Positions 34,383-45,079 of a stretch of DNA of 64,000 bases are shown piece by piece. How positions within the stretch are numbered: the stretch's first letter is position 1; each line of letters opens with the position of its first letter. The notes beneath the pieces were generated by a model that worked only from the letters and a program-made list of their open reading frames with translations, ran no database searches and was not told where the DNA came from. A program made the position numbers and the translations under genes. Source of the DNA: Stenotrophomonas aracearum (GTDB lineage Bacteria > Pseudomonadota > Gammaproteobacteria > Xanthomonadales > Xanthomonadaceae); contig NZ_CP115543.1 of NCBI RefSeq assembly GCF_031834615.1, forward strand, positions 2,615,001-2,679,000, read 5' to 3'.

Positions 34383-34465
34383 TCGCTGCATTCCTGGAAG
34401 TTACTGGACGCCGACGTCGGCGCGAATCCGGCATTGTCGCACGCACGTGCGAGATGTCGAGGCTG

Positions 34466-35074
34466 TCAGTGCGTCGCCGGTGTGACAGACAGCTCACGTT
34501 CGATCGCGGCGACCAGCGCCTTGTCGTCCGGGGTCACCTTGCTGGGGAACTGGGCGACCACCTTGCCGTCCCGCCCGATCAGGTACTTATGGAAGTTCCA
34601 GCCCGGTGCGACCTTGGTGGCGGCGGTCAGGCGCTGGTAAAGCGGCGTGGCCTCCGGGCCGGTGACCTGCACCTTCTGGAACATGGGGAACTTCACGCCG
34701 TAGGTGAGCGTGCAGAACTCCTGGATCTCCTTCTCGCTGCCCGGTTCCTGCCCCTTGAAGTCGTTGGACGGGAAGCCCAGCACCGAGAACCCGCGCGCGG
34801 CGTACTTCTTCTGCAGGGCCTCCAGGGCCTCGTACTGCGGGGTGTAGCCGCACTTGCTGGCAGTGTTGACCACCAGCAGCACCTTGCCGCCGTAGGCCTT
34901 CTCCAGGTTCACTTCCGACTTGCCCGCCAGCGGCCGGTAGTCGACGTCGAGCAGGTCGGCCGCCTGGACCGAGGCGCTGCCCAGCAGGCCCACCAGCAGC
35001 AGGCCCACGCCCCAGCGGCGGGCACGCGCGCGGACAGCGGGGTACGGGGGCAGCACGGGAGACGTCTGGGACAT
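34466..35074 (-). CDS. Periplasmic glutathione peroxidase-like thiol peroxidase
   Basis: A protein of 202 residues, starting at ATG 35074 with GGAG eight bases before it. Residues 20-38 form a cleavable signal peptide (WGVGLLLVGLLGSASVQAAD), so the enzyme acts in the periplasm. The peroxidatic residue is Cys75 in VNTASKCGYTPQYEAL, a cysteine rather than selenocysteine. The later motifs LGFPSNDFKGQEPG and PGWNFHKYLIGRDG (Gln and Trp of the catalytic tetrad) are present. It probably reduces lipid or hydrogen peroxides using a thioredoxin-like donor, as many bacterial members do. It stands alone between the FKBP gene and the divergent GntR operon. Confidence 0.92.
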   Translation of the reverse strand: MSQTSPVLPPYPAVRARARRWGVGLLLVGLLGSASVQAADLLDVDYRPLAGKSEVNLEKAYGGKVLLVVNTASKCGYTPQYEALEALQKKYAARGFSVLGFPSNDFKGQEPGSEKEIQEFCTLTYGVKFPMFQKVQVTGPEATPLYQRLTAATKVAPGWNFHKYLIGRDGKVVAQFPSKVTPDDKALVAAIERELSVTPATH

Positions 35075-35277
35075 CGCAAAAACTCCGGATCGAAGCGGGA
35101 AAACCTGCTGTGCAGGGCGCACGCGGACTATATCACCGGGGGTTTTGCTCCCGCAGCTGAATGCACGGCCATGGAAATGAAGGTCATGACGGGGAGATTT
35201 CACCAATTTAATCAACCAGTTGCGCTCCGCATTCAGACTGTGTAATACCCCTGCCATCAGTTGGGGCGTGTCGGGTA

Positions 35278-35318
35278 TTGCACATCGGCGTGTCGGTGTT
35301 ATAGTTTCATACAACACC
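35278..35318 (+). promoter_or_regulatory. Promoter and GntR-type operator of the ABC operon
   Basis: TTGCAC at 35278-35283 and TATAGT at 35300-35305 form a sigma-70-like promoter with a 16-base spacer. The inverted repeat GGTGTT-n12-AACACC at 35295-35318 straddles the -10 box. YtrA-type GntR regulators bind such dyads upstream of their own operon, so autorepression is likely. Confidence 0.65.
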
Positions 35319-35342
35319 AGTCACCTGATGCAGGGGAAGCCC

Positions 35343-35594
35343 ATGAACCGCATGCGCCACCACTCCGCCAAAGCCCTTACAGCCGCGTCCGCGCTGCTGC
35401 TGCTGGGCTGGTTCAGCATCCCCGTCGGTGACCGTGGCAGCGACATCGCCACCGGTGCGTTTGAAGGCCCGCAGGACGCAGGCGTCATCAAGGCAGGGAC
35501 CGCCGACGGCGCCCCCACGCCTCCCCGCCGGCTGCACAGCTCCCTGTCCATGCCTTACTTCTCATTCGCACAGTCGCTGAACCCACGGAGCTGA
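35343..35594 (+). CDS. Small exported or membrane peptide, first gene of the GntR-ABC operon
   Basis: A protein of 83 residues. A basic N-terminus (NRMRHHSAK) precedes one hydrophobic segment (ALTAASALLLLGWFSIPVG) that could be a signal peptide or anchor. The remainder is polar and contains TPPRRLHSSLSMPYF. I do not recognise it. AGGGGA lies six bases before the ATG at 35343. It ends two bases before the GntR start, which supports coupled translation and membership of the operon. It lies just downstream of the operator at 35295-35318, so it should be co-regulated with the transporter. Confidence 0.65.
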   Translation: MNRMRHHSAKALTAASALLLLGWFSIPVGDRGSDIATGAFEGPQDAGVIKAGTADGAPTPPRRLHSSLSMPYFSFAQSLNPRS

Positions 35595-35596
35595 CC

Positions 35597-35959
35597 ATGA
35601 GCGATATCCAATGGAGCGATGGTGCTCCGATCTACCGTCAGCTGAAGGAACGCGTGATCGCCATGATGCTGGACAGCATCATCAAGCCCGGCGATGCGCT
35701 GCCCTCGGTTCGACAGGTGGCCGCCGAGTACCAGCTCAACCCCATCACCGTGTCGCGCGCTTACCAGGAACTGGCCGACGAAGGCCTGGTCGAGAAGCGC
35801 CGTGGCCTGGGCATGTTCATGACCGAGGAAGCCGCCACCCAGCTGCGCAGCAGCGAGCGCGACCGCTTCCTCAATGAAGAATGGCCGCTGGTCCTGGAGC
35901 GCATCCAGCGCCTGGGCCTGCATCTCGACGAATTGCTGCCCCAGGGGAAATCCTCATGA
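35597..35959 (+). CDS. GntR-family transcriptional regulator, YtrA subfamily
   Basis: A protein of 120 residues. The N-terminal winged helix reads PIYRQLKERVIAMML, then GDALPSVRQVAAEYQLNPITVSRAYQELADEGLVEKRRG. Only about 45 residues follow, too few for a ligand-binding domain. This short form is typical of YtrA-type regulators, which sit upstream of ABC transporter genes and respond to envelope stress in Gram-positive and some Gram-negative bacteria. The stop overlaps the ATG of the ATPase gene. The dyad upstream of the operon is its probable binding site. Confidence 0.93.
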   Translation: MSDIQWSDGAPIYRQLKERVIAMMLDSIIKPGDALPSVRQVAAEYQLNPITVSRAYQELADEGLVEKRRGLGMFMTEEAATQLRSSERDRFLNEEWPLVLERIQRLGLHLDELLPQGKSS

Positions 35960-36831
35960 ATGCCGTTGCTAGTGATGTCGTCATCTCCGCCCGTGGCCTG
36001 CGCAAGGCCTACAAGCAGACCCTCGCGCTGGACAACACCAGCTTCACCATCGCCCCGGGCCGGATCACCGGCCTGATCGGCCCCAACGGCGCCGGCAAGA
36101 CCACCCTGCTCAAGGCACTGTTGGGCCTGACCACGGTGGACGGCGAGCTGAGCGTGCTCGGGCTGGACCCGACCGTGCAGCGCAACGCGCTGATGAATGA
36201 TGTGTGCTTCATCGCCGACGTGGCGGTGCTGCCGCGCTGGATGAAGGTGCGCGATGCGATCGACTTCGTGGCCGGGGTCCACCCGCGCTTCGACCGCGCC
36301 CGCTGCGAGCGTTTCCTGGCGGCAACCAAGCTGCAGCCGCGCCAGCGCGTGCGCGAACTGTCCAAGGGCATGATCGTGCAGCTGCACCTGGCGCTGGTGA
36401 TGGCCATCGACGCCAAGGTGCTGGTGCTGGACGAACCGACCCTGGGCCTGGACATCCTGTACCGCAAGGAGTTCTACCAGCGCCTGCTGGAAGACTATTT
36501 CGACGAGCAGAAGACGATCATCGTCACCACCCATCAGGTGGAAGAGATCGAGCACATCCTCACCGACGTGATGTTCATCCGCGACGGCCGCATCGTGCTG
36601 ACCGCCGACATGGAAGAGGTCGGCGAGCGCTACACCGAAGTGCTGGTTTCGGCCGAGACGCTGGAGGCGGCCCGTGCGCTGGGCCCGATCGACGAGCGCA
36701 GCCTGCCCTTCGGCAAGACCGTACTGCTGTTCGACGGGGTGCCGCGCGCCCAGCTCACGCCGCTTGGCGAAATCCGCAGCCCCGGGCTGGCGGATCTGTT
36801 CGTGGCCATCATGAAGGGAACCTACGCATGA
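35956..36831 (+). CDS. ABC transporter ATP-binding protein
   Basis: A protein of 291 residues that powers the membrane protein encoded next. Walker A is GPNGAGKTT at residues 42-50, and Walker B is VLVLDEP around residues 155-161. The signature is LSKGM at 135-139 instead of LSGGQ, a variant often seen in ABC-2 exporters of the YtrB/CcmA-like group. The switch histidine is in TTHQVEEIE. The protein is cytoplasmic. ATGA-type overlaps on both sides (with the regulator and the permease) show a single translationally coupled unit. The substrate is unknown; the homologous Ytr systems are linked to antibiotic-induced envelope stress. Confidence 0.93.
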   Translation: MNAVASDVVISARGLRKAYKQTLALDNTSFTIAPGRITGLIGPNGAGKTTLLKALLGLTTVDGELSVLGLDPTVQRNALMNDVCFIADVAVLPRWMKVRDAIDFVAGVHPRFDRARCERFLAATKLQPRQRVRELSKGMIVQLHLALVMAIDAKVLVLDEPTLGLDILYRKEFYQRLLEDYFDEQKTIIVTTHQVEEIEHILTDVMFIRDGRIVLTADMEEVGERYTEVLVSAETLEAARALGPIDERSLPFGKTVLLFDGVPRAQLTPLGEIRSPGLADLFVAIMKGTYA

Positions 36832-37859
36832 ACACCGTCCACTATCACCCGATCAGCAAGGCCAGCACCTTCAAGTGGCTGCTCAAGCGCGAGTACTGGG
36901 AAAACCGCGGCGGTTTCCTGTGGGCGCCGCTGATCGCCGGCGGCATTTCGCTGGTGATGAGCCTGATCGGGATCCTGATCGGCCTGTGGGGCCTGCGCCG
37001 TGCGGCCGCCAACGGCGACCTGCATCTGGACAACACCAAGATCAACATCAACGGCCTGGACCTGAAGCTGCTGACCGAGCACATGGACGCCAAGAACATG
37101 GCCGACCTCGGCAATGCGCTGGACGCGACCCTGGTACTGAGCTCGCTGTGGCCGTTCGTGGTGCTGGCCTTCGTGGTGTTCTTCTACTGCCTGGGCGCGC
37201 TGTATGACGACCGCCGCGACCGCAGCATCCTGTTCTGGAAGTCGCTGCCGCTGTCGGACACCCAGACCGTGCTGTCCAAGGCGCTGAGCGCGCTGCTGGT
37301 GGCCCCGGTGATCGCGGTGATCGCGTCGGTGCTGACCATGTTCGGCTTCCTGGCGATCCTGTCGGTGATCGTGATGACCCACGGCGGCAACCCGATGACC
37401 CTGATCTGGGGCCCGGCCAGCCCGCTGGCGTTCCTGGCCGGCCACCTGGCCTGGCTGCCGGTGTACCTGCTGTGGGCACTGCCGACGGTGGGCTGGCTGC
37501 TGATGTGGTCGGCGCTGGCCAAGTCCAAGCCGTTCCTGTGGGCGGTGATGCTGCCGCTGTTTGCCGGGATCATCGTCAGCACCACCCGGGTGATGCAGCT
37601 GTTCGACATGAGCAGCGGCTGGTTCTGGCAGCACATCGTGGGCCGCCTGCTGCTGGGCACCCTGCCGGGCAGCGACCTGTTCTACCGCCAGGACCAGCTG
37701 CAGGCCGTGATGCACGACAGCGACAACATCGCTGCGGCGCTGTCGCCGTCCAGCCAGCTGGCCGCGCTGGCCCTGCCGGAATTGTGGATCGGCGCGGCTG
37801 CCGGCGCTGTATTCATCGTGATTGCCATCCGCCTGCGCCGCCGCGCCGGCGAAATCTGA
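36828..37859 (+). CDS. ABC-2 type transporter membrane protein
   Basis: A protein of 343 residues with about six membrane helices. The first is WAPLIAGGISLVMSLIGILIGLWGL. A large extracytoplasmic loop of about 60 residues follows, then helices from residue 105 onward (LWPFVVLAFVVFFYCLGALYDDRRDRS...). The DDRRDRSILFWKSLPLSD cytoplasmic loop is the usual contact with the ATPase in ABC-2 permeases. It starts inside the ATPase stop and ends 26 bases before the GSGD-repeat gene. With two ATPases and two permeases it would form an exporter or an envelope-stress device. No substrate can be inferred. Confidence 0.88.
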   Translation: MNTVHYHPISKASTFKWLLKREYWENRGGFLWAPLIAGGISLVMSLIGILIGLWGLRRAAANGDLHLDNTKININGLDLKLLTEHMDAKNMADLGNALDATLVLSSLWPFVVLAFVVFFYCLGALYDDRRDRSILFWKSLPLSDTQTVLSKALSALLVAPVIAVIASVLTMFGFLAILSVIVMTHGGNPMTLIWGPASPLAFLAGHLAWLPVYLLWALPTVGWLLMWSALAKSKPFLWAVMLPLFAGIIVSTTRVMQLFDMSSGWFWQHIVGRLLLGTLPGSDLFYRQDQLQAVMHDSDNIAAALSPSSQLAALALPELWIGAAAGAVFIVIAIRLRRRAGEI

Positions 37860-37885
37860 TCCCTCACCGCTTCGAGGAACCGTCC

Positions 37886-38773
37886 ATGATCCGCACGCTT
37901 GCCATTGCTTCGCTGATGTTGCTGCCGCTGACCGCACTGGCCGATGAGCCGCAGTGCAAGTTCAACGCGCCGCGCGATCTCAAGCTCGACGTCGCCGGCG
38001 CCAAGGCGGTGGTGTTCGAGGTCAACCAGCACGACCTGGTGCTGCAGGCGGGCCCGGGCGCTGCCCAGCTGGGCGGTCGGGCCTGTGCTTCCAATGCCGA
38101 CTGGCTGCCGGAGCTGACCGTGACCCAGGAGAAGGTGGGCGACAAGCTGGTGGTGCGCCTGCGCCGGGAGAACCAGGGGCTGAAGTTCAACATGAGCGGC
38201 AACAGCTACGCTTACCTTGACCTGCGCGGCACGATTCCGGACAACGTGCTGATCCAGATGAAGGTAGGCTCGGGCGATGCGTCGGTGACCGGGGCGCATT
38301 CGTTGAGTGCGGACGTGGGCTCGGGCGACATCAAGCTGCGCGATATCAAGGGCCTGGTCACGGCGGCGATCGGTTCGGGCGATGTGGAACTCGACGGGGC
38401 GGGTGCGCTGAACCTGCTGTCGATCGGCTCGGGCGATTTCGATGCCCGCAACCTGCGCGGCAACGTCACGGTCGGCACGATCGGTTCGGGCGACCTGACC
38501 CTGGACGGGGTGACCGGCAACGTCGCCATCAAGACGGTGGGGTCGGGCGATGTGGACCTGCGCCAGGTGAAGGGCAACGTGAGCCTGGGCAACATCGGGT
38601 CCGGCGACTTCGAGGCCCGCGATGTCGGCGGCAGCGTCACGGTGGACCGCCACGGTTCGGGCGATGTGACGGTGCGCGATGTGGGCGGCGACCTGACCGT
38701 GGCCAACAGTGGCAGCGGCGATATCAATGACAGCAACGTGCGCGGCCGCGTCCAGCTGCCGCGTGGCAAGTAA
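37886..38773 (+). CDS. Secreted DUF4097/GIN-like protein with nine GSGD repeats
   Basis: A protein of 295 residues with a signal peptide (LAIASLMLLPLTALAD). From residue 128 to 276 the motif GSGD recurs nine times at intervals of 17-19 residues (128, 145, 163, 181, 200, 219, 238, 257, 276), each followed by alternating hydrophobic residues and a Gly. This is the pattern of a right-handed beta-helix built of one turn per repeat, as in the putative auto-transporter adhesin head GIN/DUF4097 group. It is the fifth gene of the GntR-ABC operon. GAGG precedes the ATG. The function is unknown; a surface or periplasmic scaffold is plausible. Confidence 0.85.
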   Translation: MIRTLAIASLMLLPLTALADEPQCKFNAPRDLKLDVAGAKAVVFEVNQHDLVLQAGPGAAQLGGRACASNADWLPELTVTQEKVGDKLVVRLRRENQGLKFNMSGNSYAYLDLRGTIPDNVLIQMKVGSGDASVTGAHSLSADVGSGDIKLRDIKGLVTAAIGSGDVELDGAGALNLLSIGSGDFDARNLRGNVTVGTIGSGDLTLDGVTGNVAIKTVGSGDVDLRQVKGNVSLGNIGSGDFEARDVGGSVTVDRHGSGDVTVRDVGGDLTVANSGSGDINDSNVRGRVQLPRGK

Positions 38774-38785
38774 GGAGACACGCAC

Positions 38786-39373
38786 ATGAAGATTCGACTG
38801 CTGCTGCCGACGCTGCTGCTGTGCCTGCCCCTGGCGGCGTGCGGCAATGCCGATTCGAACCGGACGGACCCGGCCACGGGCAAGCCGATGGTGGACGCCG
38901 ATTTCATCGGGAAGAAGATCAAGGACGCTACGGACAAGGCCCGGGTGGAAATGGCCCAGGGCAACATCAAGGTGTCCAACAACCAGTCGGACAAGGCGGA
39001 GATCACGCCGCAGGGCGACCTGCTGATCAATGGCAAGGCGGTGGCGGTGGATGCGCACCAGCGTGCGCTGCTGCTGGACTACCGCAAGCAGATCGAGGCG
39101 CTGGCCGGTGCGGGCATGGACATCGGGGTGGCCGGTGCGAGCCTGGGGGTGAAGGCGGCCGGCGAGGCGTTGCGGGGGGTGTTCTCGGGCGATACGCAGG
39201 GCATCGAGGAGCGGGTGAACGCGGAGGCAGCCAAGATGGAGGCGAGCGCGAAGCAGCTGTGCGGGCTGCTGCCGGTGATGCTGGCCAAGCAGCAGGCGCT
39301 GGCGGCGGCGCTGCCGGCCTTCAAGCCGTACGCGACGATGGACCAGGGCGACATCGACGACTGCCACAGCTGA
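38786..39373 (+). CDS. DUF2884 (YggN-like) lipoprotein
   Basis: A protein of 195 residues with a lipoprotein signal, lipobox LAAC around residue 19, so it is lipid-anchored in the envelope. The mature part contains ITPQGDLLINGKAVAVDAHQRALLLDYRKQIEAL, typical of the YggN/DUF2884 family whose function is unknown. AGGAG precedes the ATG. It lies 12 bases after the GSGD-repeat gene and is the last gene of the operon, followed by a perfect terminator at 39420. The next gene encodes a second, smaller protein with a related middle segment (ILPNGHMKVDEIEIPLDASQQALL), so the two may be paralogues. Confidence 0.82.
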   Translation: MKIRLLLPTLLLCLPLAACGNADSNRTDPATGKPMVDADFIGKKIKDATDKARVEMAQGNIKVSNNQSDKAEITPQGDLLINGKAVAVDAHQRALLLDYRKQIEALAGAGMDIGVAGASLGVKAAGEALRGVFSGDTQGIEERVNAEAAKMEASAKQLCGLLPVMLAKQQALAAALPAFKPYATMDQGDIDDCHS

Positions 39374-39419
39374 AGGCGGCAGGCTGCGACGTTCGGTCGC
39401 AGTGAGGCCACCGGGACGG

Positions 39420-39450
39420 GGGGAGGACTACACTAGTCCTCCCCTTTTTC
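39420..39450 (+). terminator. Rho-independent terminator of the GntR-ABC operon
   Basis: The stem GGGGAGGACTA/TAGTCCTCCCC has a three-base loop and is followed by TTTTT. It lies about 45 bases after the DUF2884 gene and directly before the next lipoprotein gene. Confidence 0.92.
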
Positions 39451-39464
39451 GTTGTTCGCCCGCC

Positions 39465-39890
39465 ATGAAGAAGCTGTGCCTGCTGCTGTTCGCCCTGTTC
39501 TGCGTTGTCGCCACCGGCTGCGACCAGGAGTACCGCAACCACCGCGCGGAGCGCAGCAAACCGAAGATCACGGTCAGCGACGGCATGGTGACGGTGCGCC
39601 GGGCGCCGGCGCCGAACCTGATCATCCTGCCGAACGGCCACATGAAGGTGGACGAGATCGAGATTCCGCTGGACGCCAGCCAGCAGGCGCTGCTGCAGAA
39701 CATGTTCGGGCAGCTGCAGGTACTGCGCCAGAACACGCTGGTGGACGCGCCGCACGACCCGGACAAGCGCGCGGTGAAGATCGTGGTGCCGCCGGGCATG
39801 CAGCCGATTCCGACCGACATCGTCACCCGCATTCCCGAGTTCAAGGGCTACACCGAGACGTTCGACAACCTGATGGCGGACCGACGCTGA
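39465..39890 (+). CDS. Small lipoprotein, related to the upstream DUF2884 protein
   Basis: A protein of 141 residues. The signal peptide ends in a lipobox VATGC around residue 19. The mature protein carries NLIILPNGHMKVDEIEIPLDASQQALLQ, which parallels the DGxLxINGKxVxVDxxQRALL segment of the upstream DUF2884 lipoprotein. I infer a shared fold. The gene starts 14 bases after a strong terminator, so it must be read through or have a promoter overlapping the terminator. No good promoter is visible. The function is unknown. Confidence 0.75.
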   Translation: MKKLCLLLFALFCVVATGCDQEYRNHRAERSKPKITVSDGMVTVRRAPAPNLIILPNGHMKVDEIEIPLDASQQALLQNMFGQLQVLRQNTLVDAPHDPDKRAVKIVVPPGMQPIPTDIVTRIPEFKGYTETFDNLMADRR

Positions 39891-39915
39891 CGCTGGGCGC
39901 TTCGCTTTCATGCAC

Positions 39916-39984
39916 GTAGTGCCGGCCGCCGGCCGGCTCCACGGATTGCTGGCGATCCGGTAGAGCCGGGCCCTGCCCGGCTGC
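39916..39984 (+). repeat. Two GTAG palindromes in tandem
   Basis: The first unit is GTAG at 39916-39919 with stem TGCCGGCCGCCGGCCGGC, the same as at 8498. The second is GTAG at 39960-39963 with stem AGCCGGGCCCTGCCCGGCT, the class found at the ends of the R1 repeats. Both face the same way. Confidence 0.85.
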
Positions 39985-40162
39985 TGTTGGATTCAGGCGA
40001 ACAGCCGCAGGTGCAAGGCGTTCCCTGGCTTGGGCCGCCCGGTGCCGGTTTGCGGGGTCGCCGCAAGTACGTCCGTGTAGGCTACGCGGACGCCATCCAT
40101 GGCGCCGAGTCCCCCGCAAACCGACACCGGGCGACCCTTTGACAGTTGGCCGGTGGCCACGG
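39960..40162. repeat. R1 repeat, third locus (inverted relative to copies A and B)
   Basis: This starts with the GTAG palindrome and runs through the same blocks as 21068-21275, including GCCGCAAGTACGTCCGTGTA and GCGACCCTTTGACAGTTGGC. It is closer to 21068-21275 than to copies A and B. The whole stretch 39891-40482 contains only repeats and a terminator; I see no gene. Confidence 0.75.
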
Positions 40163-40271
40163 AAAAAAAGCAGGGCCGATCATTTCCATGCGTTACCGGG
40201 CGCGGAGGATTTCACGGCAGTCGTTTGGGAACCGACCCTACCAGCAGGCCAGCGCACGGTCTCGAACCCGC

Positions 40272-40293
40272 GTAGGGACACGCCATGCGTGTC
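40272..40293 (+). repeat. GTAG palindrome, ACACGC stem class
   Basis: GTAG is followed by GGACACGCCATGCGTGTC, arms GACACGC/GCGTGTC around CAT. A partial R2 arm (CTCGGAGCGGGGCTGCCCGG) lies a little further on, near 40418-40446. Confidence 0.75.
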
Positions 40294-40324
40294 TTCTCTC
40301 TCAGGCGGGGCAGATCTCTCTGGA

Positions 40325-40352
40325 GAAAAGCCCCCTTCTTGTTGAAGGGGGC
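40325..40352 (-). terminator. Terminator downstream of fumC
   Basis: The arms GCCCCCTTC/GAAGGGGGC have a five-base loop; on the minus strand they are followed by TTTTCT. It lies about 130 bases past the fumC stop. Confidence 0.75.
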
Positions 40353-40482
40353 GCGCCGAAGGCGGGGGGTTAAGGTGGAATGCGCGGATAACGCGGGCCG
40401 AAGGCCCGTGTTATCTCGGAGCGGGGCTGCCCGGCGGCCGCCCCTACAGGTATCAATTAAGACGCTGCTTTCGGCGGATAAA

Positions 40483-41898
<1,416 letters not shown>

Positions 41899-42129
41899 TG
41901 CATCACTCCGCGGTTCTTTCAGTGGGGAAAGGGAACGGCGGCTGGCAACGGGCCTTCATTCCCTGGCTGGCGGCTCCGCCCACGATACTCCCAAGCCGGA
42001 TTGAAACCCAAGCGCGCGCCGGTTCGGCTAGACTCGGGATTCGTGTTCATTCAGGCATCACCTCTCTCCCATGGGCGACGACCCGCATTGTTGTAACGAC
42101 ATTCCCACCGCCACGCGGGGCCGCCGCGC

Positions 42130-43464
42130 ATGATCGTCGGCAACCTCCTGCTCCTGCTGCTGGCCCTGTTCCTCGTCGTACTCAACGGCTTCTTCGTGGC
42201 CGCCGAGTTCGCCCTGGTCAAACTGCGACACACCCAGGCCGTCGGCCTGGCCGCCCGCCACGGCTGGCGCGGCCGCCTGCTGCTCAACGTGCATTCGCAC
42301 CTGGACGCCTATCTCTCGGCCTGCCAGCTCGGCATCACCCTGTCCTCGCTCGGCCTCGGCTGGGTCGGTGAGCCCGCGTTCGCCCACCTGCTGCAGCCGC
42401 TGTTCGACACGCTGGGCATGGGCCCCGACGCGGCCCGCCTCACCGCCTTCATCATCGCCTTCAGCCTGATCTCGTTCCTGCACATCGTGCTCGGCGAACT
42501 CGCGCCGAAGTCGATGGCGATCCGTCGTCCCGAAGCCATGTCGCTGTGGACCGCCGCGCCCCTGTACCTGTTCTACTGGGCCATGTTCCCGGCGATCTGG
42601 CTGCTCAACCACAGCGCCAACGCGCTGCTGCGCCTGGCCGGCTGGGGCGACGTGGAGCACACCTCGCACCGCTACTCGCGCGAAGAACTCAAGCTGATCG
42701 TCGCCCGCCAGCAGCCCGGCGCCGACGCGCCGGACCAGGACCTCACCCTGATGAGCCATGCGCTGGAACTGCCCGAGCTGGTGGCCGGCGACCTGATGCG
42801 GCCGCGCGAGCACATGCGCGTGTTCCGCCAGGGCATGGGCCTGGCCGAGGTCATGGCCGAATTCGCCGAAAGCCGCTACAGCCGCTACCCGTGGTTCGAC
42901 GCGGACCGCGAAGAAGTGCTGGGCGTGCTGCACATGAAGGACCTGCTGGTCGAAATCGCGCGCGGCAACCCCACCGACGACCTGCGCGCCCTGCTCCGCC
43001 CGGCCAACCTGATCGCGCTGGAAACCCCGGTCACCGCCGTGCTCGAGCGCTTCCGCACCGGCACCACGCACATGGCCCTGTGCGTCGAGGAACATGGCCG
43101 CATCCTGGGCTACTTCACCCTAGAAGACCTGCTGGAGGTTGTCGTCGGCGATATCGAAGACGAACACCCGCACGTGGTCACCGACGCCCCCACCCGGGGC
43201 GCCGACGGCAGCCTGCTGGTGGCCGGTTCCACCTCCATCTTCCGCCTCGAGCGCCTGCTCGGGCGCGACCTGGCCGCCCCCGAGCACCTGAACTCGGTCG
43301 GCGGGCTGATCGTGCACCAGTTGCAGCGCCTGCCCGAAGAGGGCGAACAGGTGCTGATCGATGGCCAGCTGTTCACGGTCAAGCGCATGGCCGGCCACCG
43401 GATCCAGGCCGTCACCGTGCGCCGCGCGCCCGAACAGGCCGACGGGGACCCCGGGGCAGCGTAG
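42130..43464 (+). CDS. CNNM/CBS/CorC-domain membrane protein (hemolysin-like)
   Basis: A protein of 444 residues. An N-terminal CNNM (DUF21) transmembrane domain spans residues 1-200 (LLLLLALFLVVLNGFFVAAEFALVKLR is its classical start). A pair of CBS domains follows (LMRPREHMRVFR, then YPWFDADREEVLGVLHMKDLLVE and MALCVEEHGRILGYFTLEDLLEVVVGDI). The C-terminal CorC/HlyC domain follows (LEHLNSVGGLIVHQL region). Members export Mg2+ or Co2+ or protect against divalent-metal stress. The old name hemolysin is misleading. It lies 35 bases upstream of purB with the same orientation. A TAGACT -10-like box occurs near 42028. Confidence 0.93.
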   Translation: MIVGNLLLLLLALFLVVLNGFFVAAEFALVKLRHTQAVGLAARHGWRGRLLLNVHSHLDAYLSACQLGITLSSLGLGWVGEPAFAHLLQPLFDTLGMGPDAARLTAFIIAFSLISFLHIVLGELAPKSMAIRRPEAMSLWTAAPLYLFYWAMFPAIWLLNHSANALLRLAGWGDVEHTSHRYSREELKLIVARQQPGADAPDQDLTLMSHALELPELVAGDLMRPREHMRVFRQGMGLAEVMAEFAESRYSRYPWFDADREEVLGVLHMKDLLVEIARGNPTDDLRALLRPANLIALETPVTAVLERFRTGTTHMALCVEEHGRILGYFTLEDLLEVVVGDIEDEHPHVVTDAPTRGADGSLLVAGSTSIFRLERLLGRDLAAPEHLNSVGGLIVHQLQRLPEEGEQVLIDGQLFTVKRMAGHRIQAVTVRRAPEQADGDPGAA

Positions 43465-43469
43465 AATGA

Positions 43470-44867
<1,398 letters not shown>

Positions 44868-44892
44868 TCGCCGAGCCCAATGCGTGAACCCC

Positions 44893-44930
44893 AAACGGGG
44901 CGTCGGTCATTCCGGCGCCCCGTTTTGTTT
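44893..44930 (+). terminator. Rho-independent terminator of purB
   Basis: The stem AAACGGGGCG/CGCCCCGTTT has an inner partly paired loop and is followed by TGTTT. It lies 25 bases after the purB stop. Confidence 0.85.
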
Positions 44931-44960
44931 GCGACCCACCGCCCAAACCGACGCACTATC

Positions 44961-45074
44961 GGGGGCGGCCGCCGGGTAGCCCCGGAGGGACGCTAGAAAA
45001 CATGGATGTTTTCTAGCAGCCCCATGGACGGGTTCACGGCGTGTCCCGGAGCGGGCTGCCCGGCGGCCGCCCCC
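44961..45074. repeat. Palindromic intergenic element R2, copy 2
   Basis: This is the reverse-complement counterpart of 10430-10545. The outer arms are GGGGGCGGCCGCCGGG and CCCGGCGGCCGCCCCC. The central palindrome CTAGAAAACATGGATGTTTTCTAG is at 44993-45016, four bases longer than in copy 1. It occupies the space between purB and the RoxA-like gene. Confidence 0.8.
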
Positions 45075-45079
45075 AGCCC

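Noticed and set aside
37886..38773. CRISPR or tandem DNA repeat suggested by GGTTCGGGCGA-like recurrences
   Set aside because: The recurrences encode the GSGD protein repeat in one frame, with diverged DNA between them and no spacer structure.
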